Part shown: positions 62,943 to 64,000 of the stretch, piece after piece | Layout: each line of letters opens with the position of its first letter | Numbering within the stretch: the stretch's first letter is position 1 | Translations under genes and position numbers: made by a program | Notes under the pieces: generated by a model | Seen by the model: the letters and a program-made list of their open reading frames with translations, nothing else | Told to the model about the DNA's origin: nothing | Databases searched by the model: none | Origin: Robiginitomaculum sp. | Lineage (GTDB): Bacteria > Pseudomonadota > Alphaproteobacteria > Caulobacterales > Maricaulaceae | Reading direction: 5' to 3' | Assembly: GCA_021776635.1 (NCBI GenBank) | Contig: JAJFFN010000002.1 | Span: forward strand, 140,899 to 204,898 | DNA length: 64,000 nt

Positions 62943-63848
62943 ATGAAAAACGAATCCAATAATACTCTTCAAAGAAATGGTTTATTAGCAGGTATAATTG
63001 CCTATGTAATGTGGGGCTTTTTCCCTGTTTATTTTAAAATTACGGGCGCGGTTCAGCCACTAGAAATATTAGCACATAGGGTTTTTTGGGCGGTTCCATT
63101 TGCATTGATAATTGTTTTAATACGCAAGCAATGGTCACAAGTCAGGAAAGCGTTTACAAATTTAAAAACATTAGGCGCATTGGTACTGGCCTCATTGTTT
63201 ATTGCCTTTAATTGGGGGCTTTATATATGGGCAGTGCAGGAAAACCAAATATTTCAAGCAAGTCTTGGTTATTATATAAACCCATTGATGTTTGTCCTTG
63301 TCGGTATCATTTCATTTGGTGAGAAACTCAGACGCCTACAACTTATCGCAGCTATACTTGCCACAGTTGGTGTAATAATAATGACTATTGTTGGTGGGCA
63401 ATTCCCTTGGATAGCATTATCCTTGGCTTTAAGTTTTACGGCTTACGGCATCATTCGTAAAACAACAGAAGTCGGCTCCCTACCCGGCCTATTTGTCGAA
63501 ACATGTGTGCTGTTTTTTCCTGCTTTAATTTATCTAATTTGGCTCCAAAGTCAAAATAACCTTTACTTTACAAATACAAGCATAGACATGTCGACACTTC
63601 TTATGCTTGCAGGGCCACTCACAGTTTTACCTTTAGTGGCTTTTGCATTTGCTGCCCGCCGTTTAAAATTGTCTACAATTGGCTTTTTACAATTCATTGG
63701 TCCTAGTTTGCAGTTTTTAATGGGCATAGTTTATGGTGAAAAACTAACGTTTGGTGTGCTTTTATGCTTTGGTTTTATTTGGACCGCAGCAACTATTTTT
63801 ATTTGGGATGCTGCTGTCAATGCGCAAGCAGACAACAACACTAATTAA
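62943..63848 (+). CDS. rarD: EamA-family transporter RarD
   Basis: A 301-residue protein with ten hydrophobic helices. GLLAGIIAYVMWGFFPVYFK, EILAHRVFWAVPFAL and FNWGLYIWAVQENQIFQASLGYYINPL are RarD signatures (chloramphenicol-sensitivity family), and LTFGVLLCFGFIWTA ends it. Substrate unknown. The gene is divergent from rpsD. Confidence 0.93.
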   Translation: MKNESNNTLQRNGLLAGIIAYVMWGFFPVYFKITGAVQPLEILAHRVFWAVPFALIIVLIRKQWSQVRKAFTNLKTLGALVLASLFIAFNWGLYIWAVQENQIFQASLGYYINPLMFVLVGIISFGEKLRRLQLIAAILATVGVIIMTIVGGQFPWIALSLALSFTAYGIIRKTTEVGSLPGLFVETCVLFFPALIYLIWLQSQNNLYFTNTSIDMSTLLMLAGPLTVLPLVAFAFAARRLKLSTIGFLQFIGPSLQFLMGIVYGEKLTFGVLLCFGFIWTAATIFIWDAAVNAQADNNTN

Positions 63849-64000
63849 TAGACCCTGACCCTAGAGCACTCCACTTTAATATGGAACCACTTTGATGGGA
63901 TGAGATTTGTTTTTTGGTAAGGCGCGGCTCGAAGATCGGGGCTTTAGCCCCGGTCAAGGGACGCAACGCAATCCAAAAAACAAAGATCGCCCAAGCCACA
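63849..64000. other. Window-edge region with hairpin and an open minus-strand frame
   Basis: After rarD there is a 9-bp hairpin, GATCGGGGC-TTTA-GCCCCGGTC (63934-63955). On the minus strand one frame is open from 64000 to a TAG at about 63847, but its translation (ending KWSALGSGSIN) looks like a dispersed repeat rather than a protein end. I cannot assign it. Confidence 0.3.

Overview
The window looks like the chromosome of an alphaproteobacterium of moderate to low GC. The evidence is a purC-purS-purQ-purL-bolA-grxD run next to an ATP-synthase zeta (DUF1476) gene, a PstA with a long N-terminal extension, a RarD/rpsD pair and a conjugative backbone of a type common in this class. A marine Maricaulales-like host is possible, but that is a guess. 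The window alternates between core genes and accessory DNA.

Positions 1 to about 15,000 are part of a conjugative element (ICE or integrated plasmid). It carries the coupling protein TraG (cut by the window edge), a TraI-like relaxase, the TraF peptidase, DUF2840, an HTH protein, a DUF2285-like protein, ParB and an ArdC-like protein. Its cargo is a Fic protein and a compact ubiquitin-like conjugation locus. That locus is a protein with two ubiquitin-like domains fused to an E2 fold, an E1 with an N-terminal JAMM peptidase domain, and a DUF6527 zinc/cysteine protein. Divergent from it is a sigma-factor-like / hypothetical / ImmA-IrrE peptidase triad. The E1 and E2 halves seem to lack the usual catalytic cysteines. 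This is the most interesting system in the window.

Positions 15,400-24,700 encode a large secreted metzincin-like protein with a previously missable 57-residue coupled membrane protein, a hybrid histidine kinase with a LuxR-type response regulator, an OmpA-family protein, and small secreted or membrane proteins. Positions 25,500-33,600 are an accessory metabolic cluster: a flavodoxin-fold quinone reductase divergent from a TetR regulator with two mirror-image operators, DUF2306 and DUF4386 membrane proteins, a secreted haloalkane dehalogenase, a PD40 lipoprotein, a HEAT-repeat protein, a metallo-beta-lactamase-fold gene broken by one stop codon, and DUF6326.

Positions 33,600-47,900 hold two diverged copies of a DUF6429-DUF6880 gene pair, each preceded by the same 56-bp repeat. 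They flank the phosphate-starvation block (phoR, a four-repeat Pho box, pstS, pstC, pstA, pstB, phoU, phoB, and an OprP-type porin). The right side ends in a tyrosine integrase beside tRNA-Leu(UAA), a typical island insertion point. A 245-bp MITE-like element lies between the first pair and phoB.

Positions 48,100-64,000 are mostly core: sfsA, map, radC, an intact two-frame IS5/IS427-type insertion sequence, an MFS transporter, purB, two tandem thioredoxin-like secreted proteins, a DUF1476 gene, purCSQL, bolA, grxD, a single-pass membrane protein, rpsD and rarD. All calls come from reading the sequence; no database search was run.
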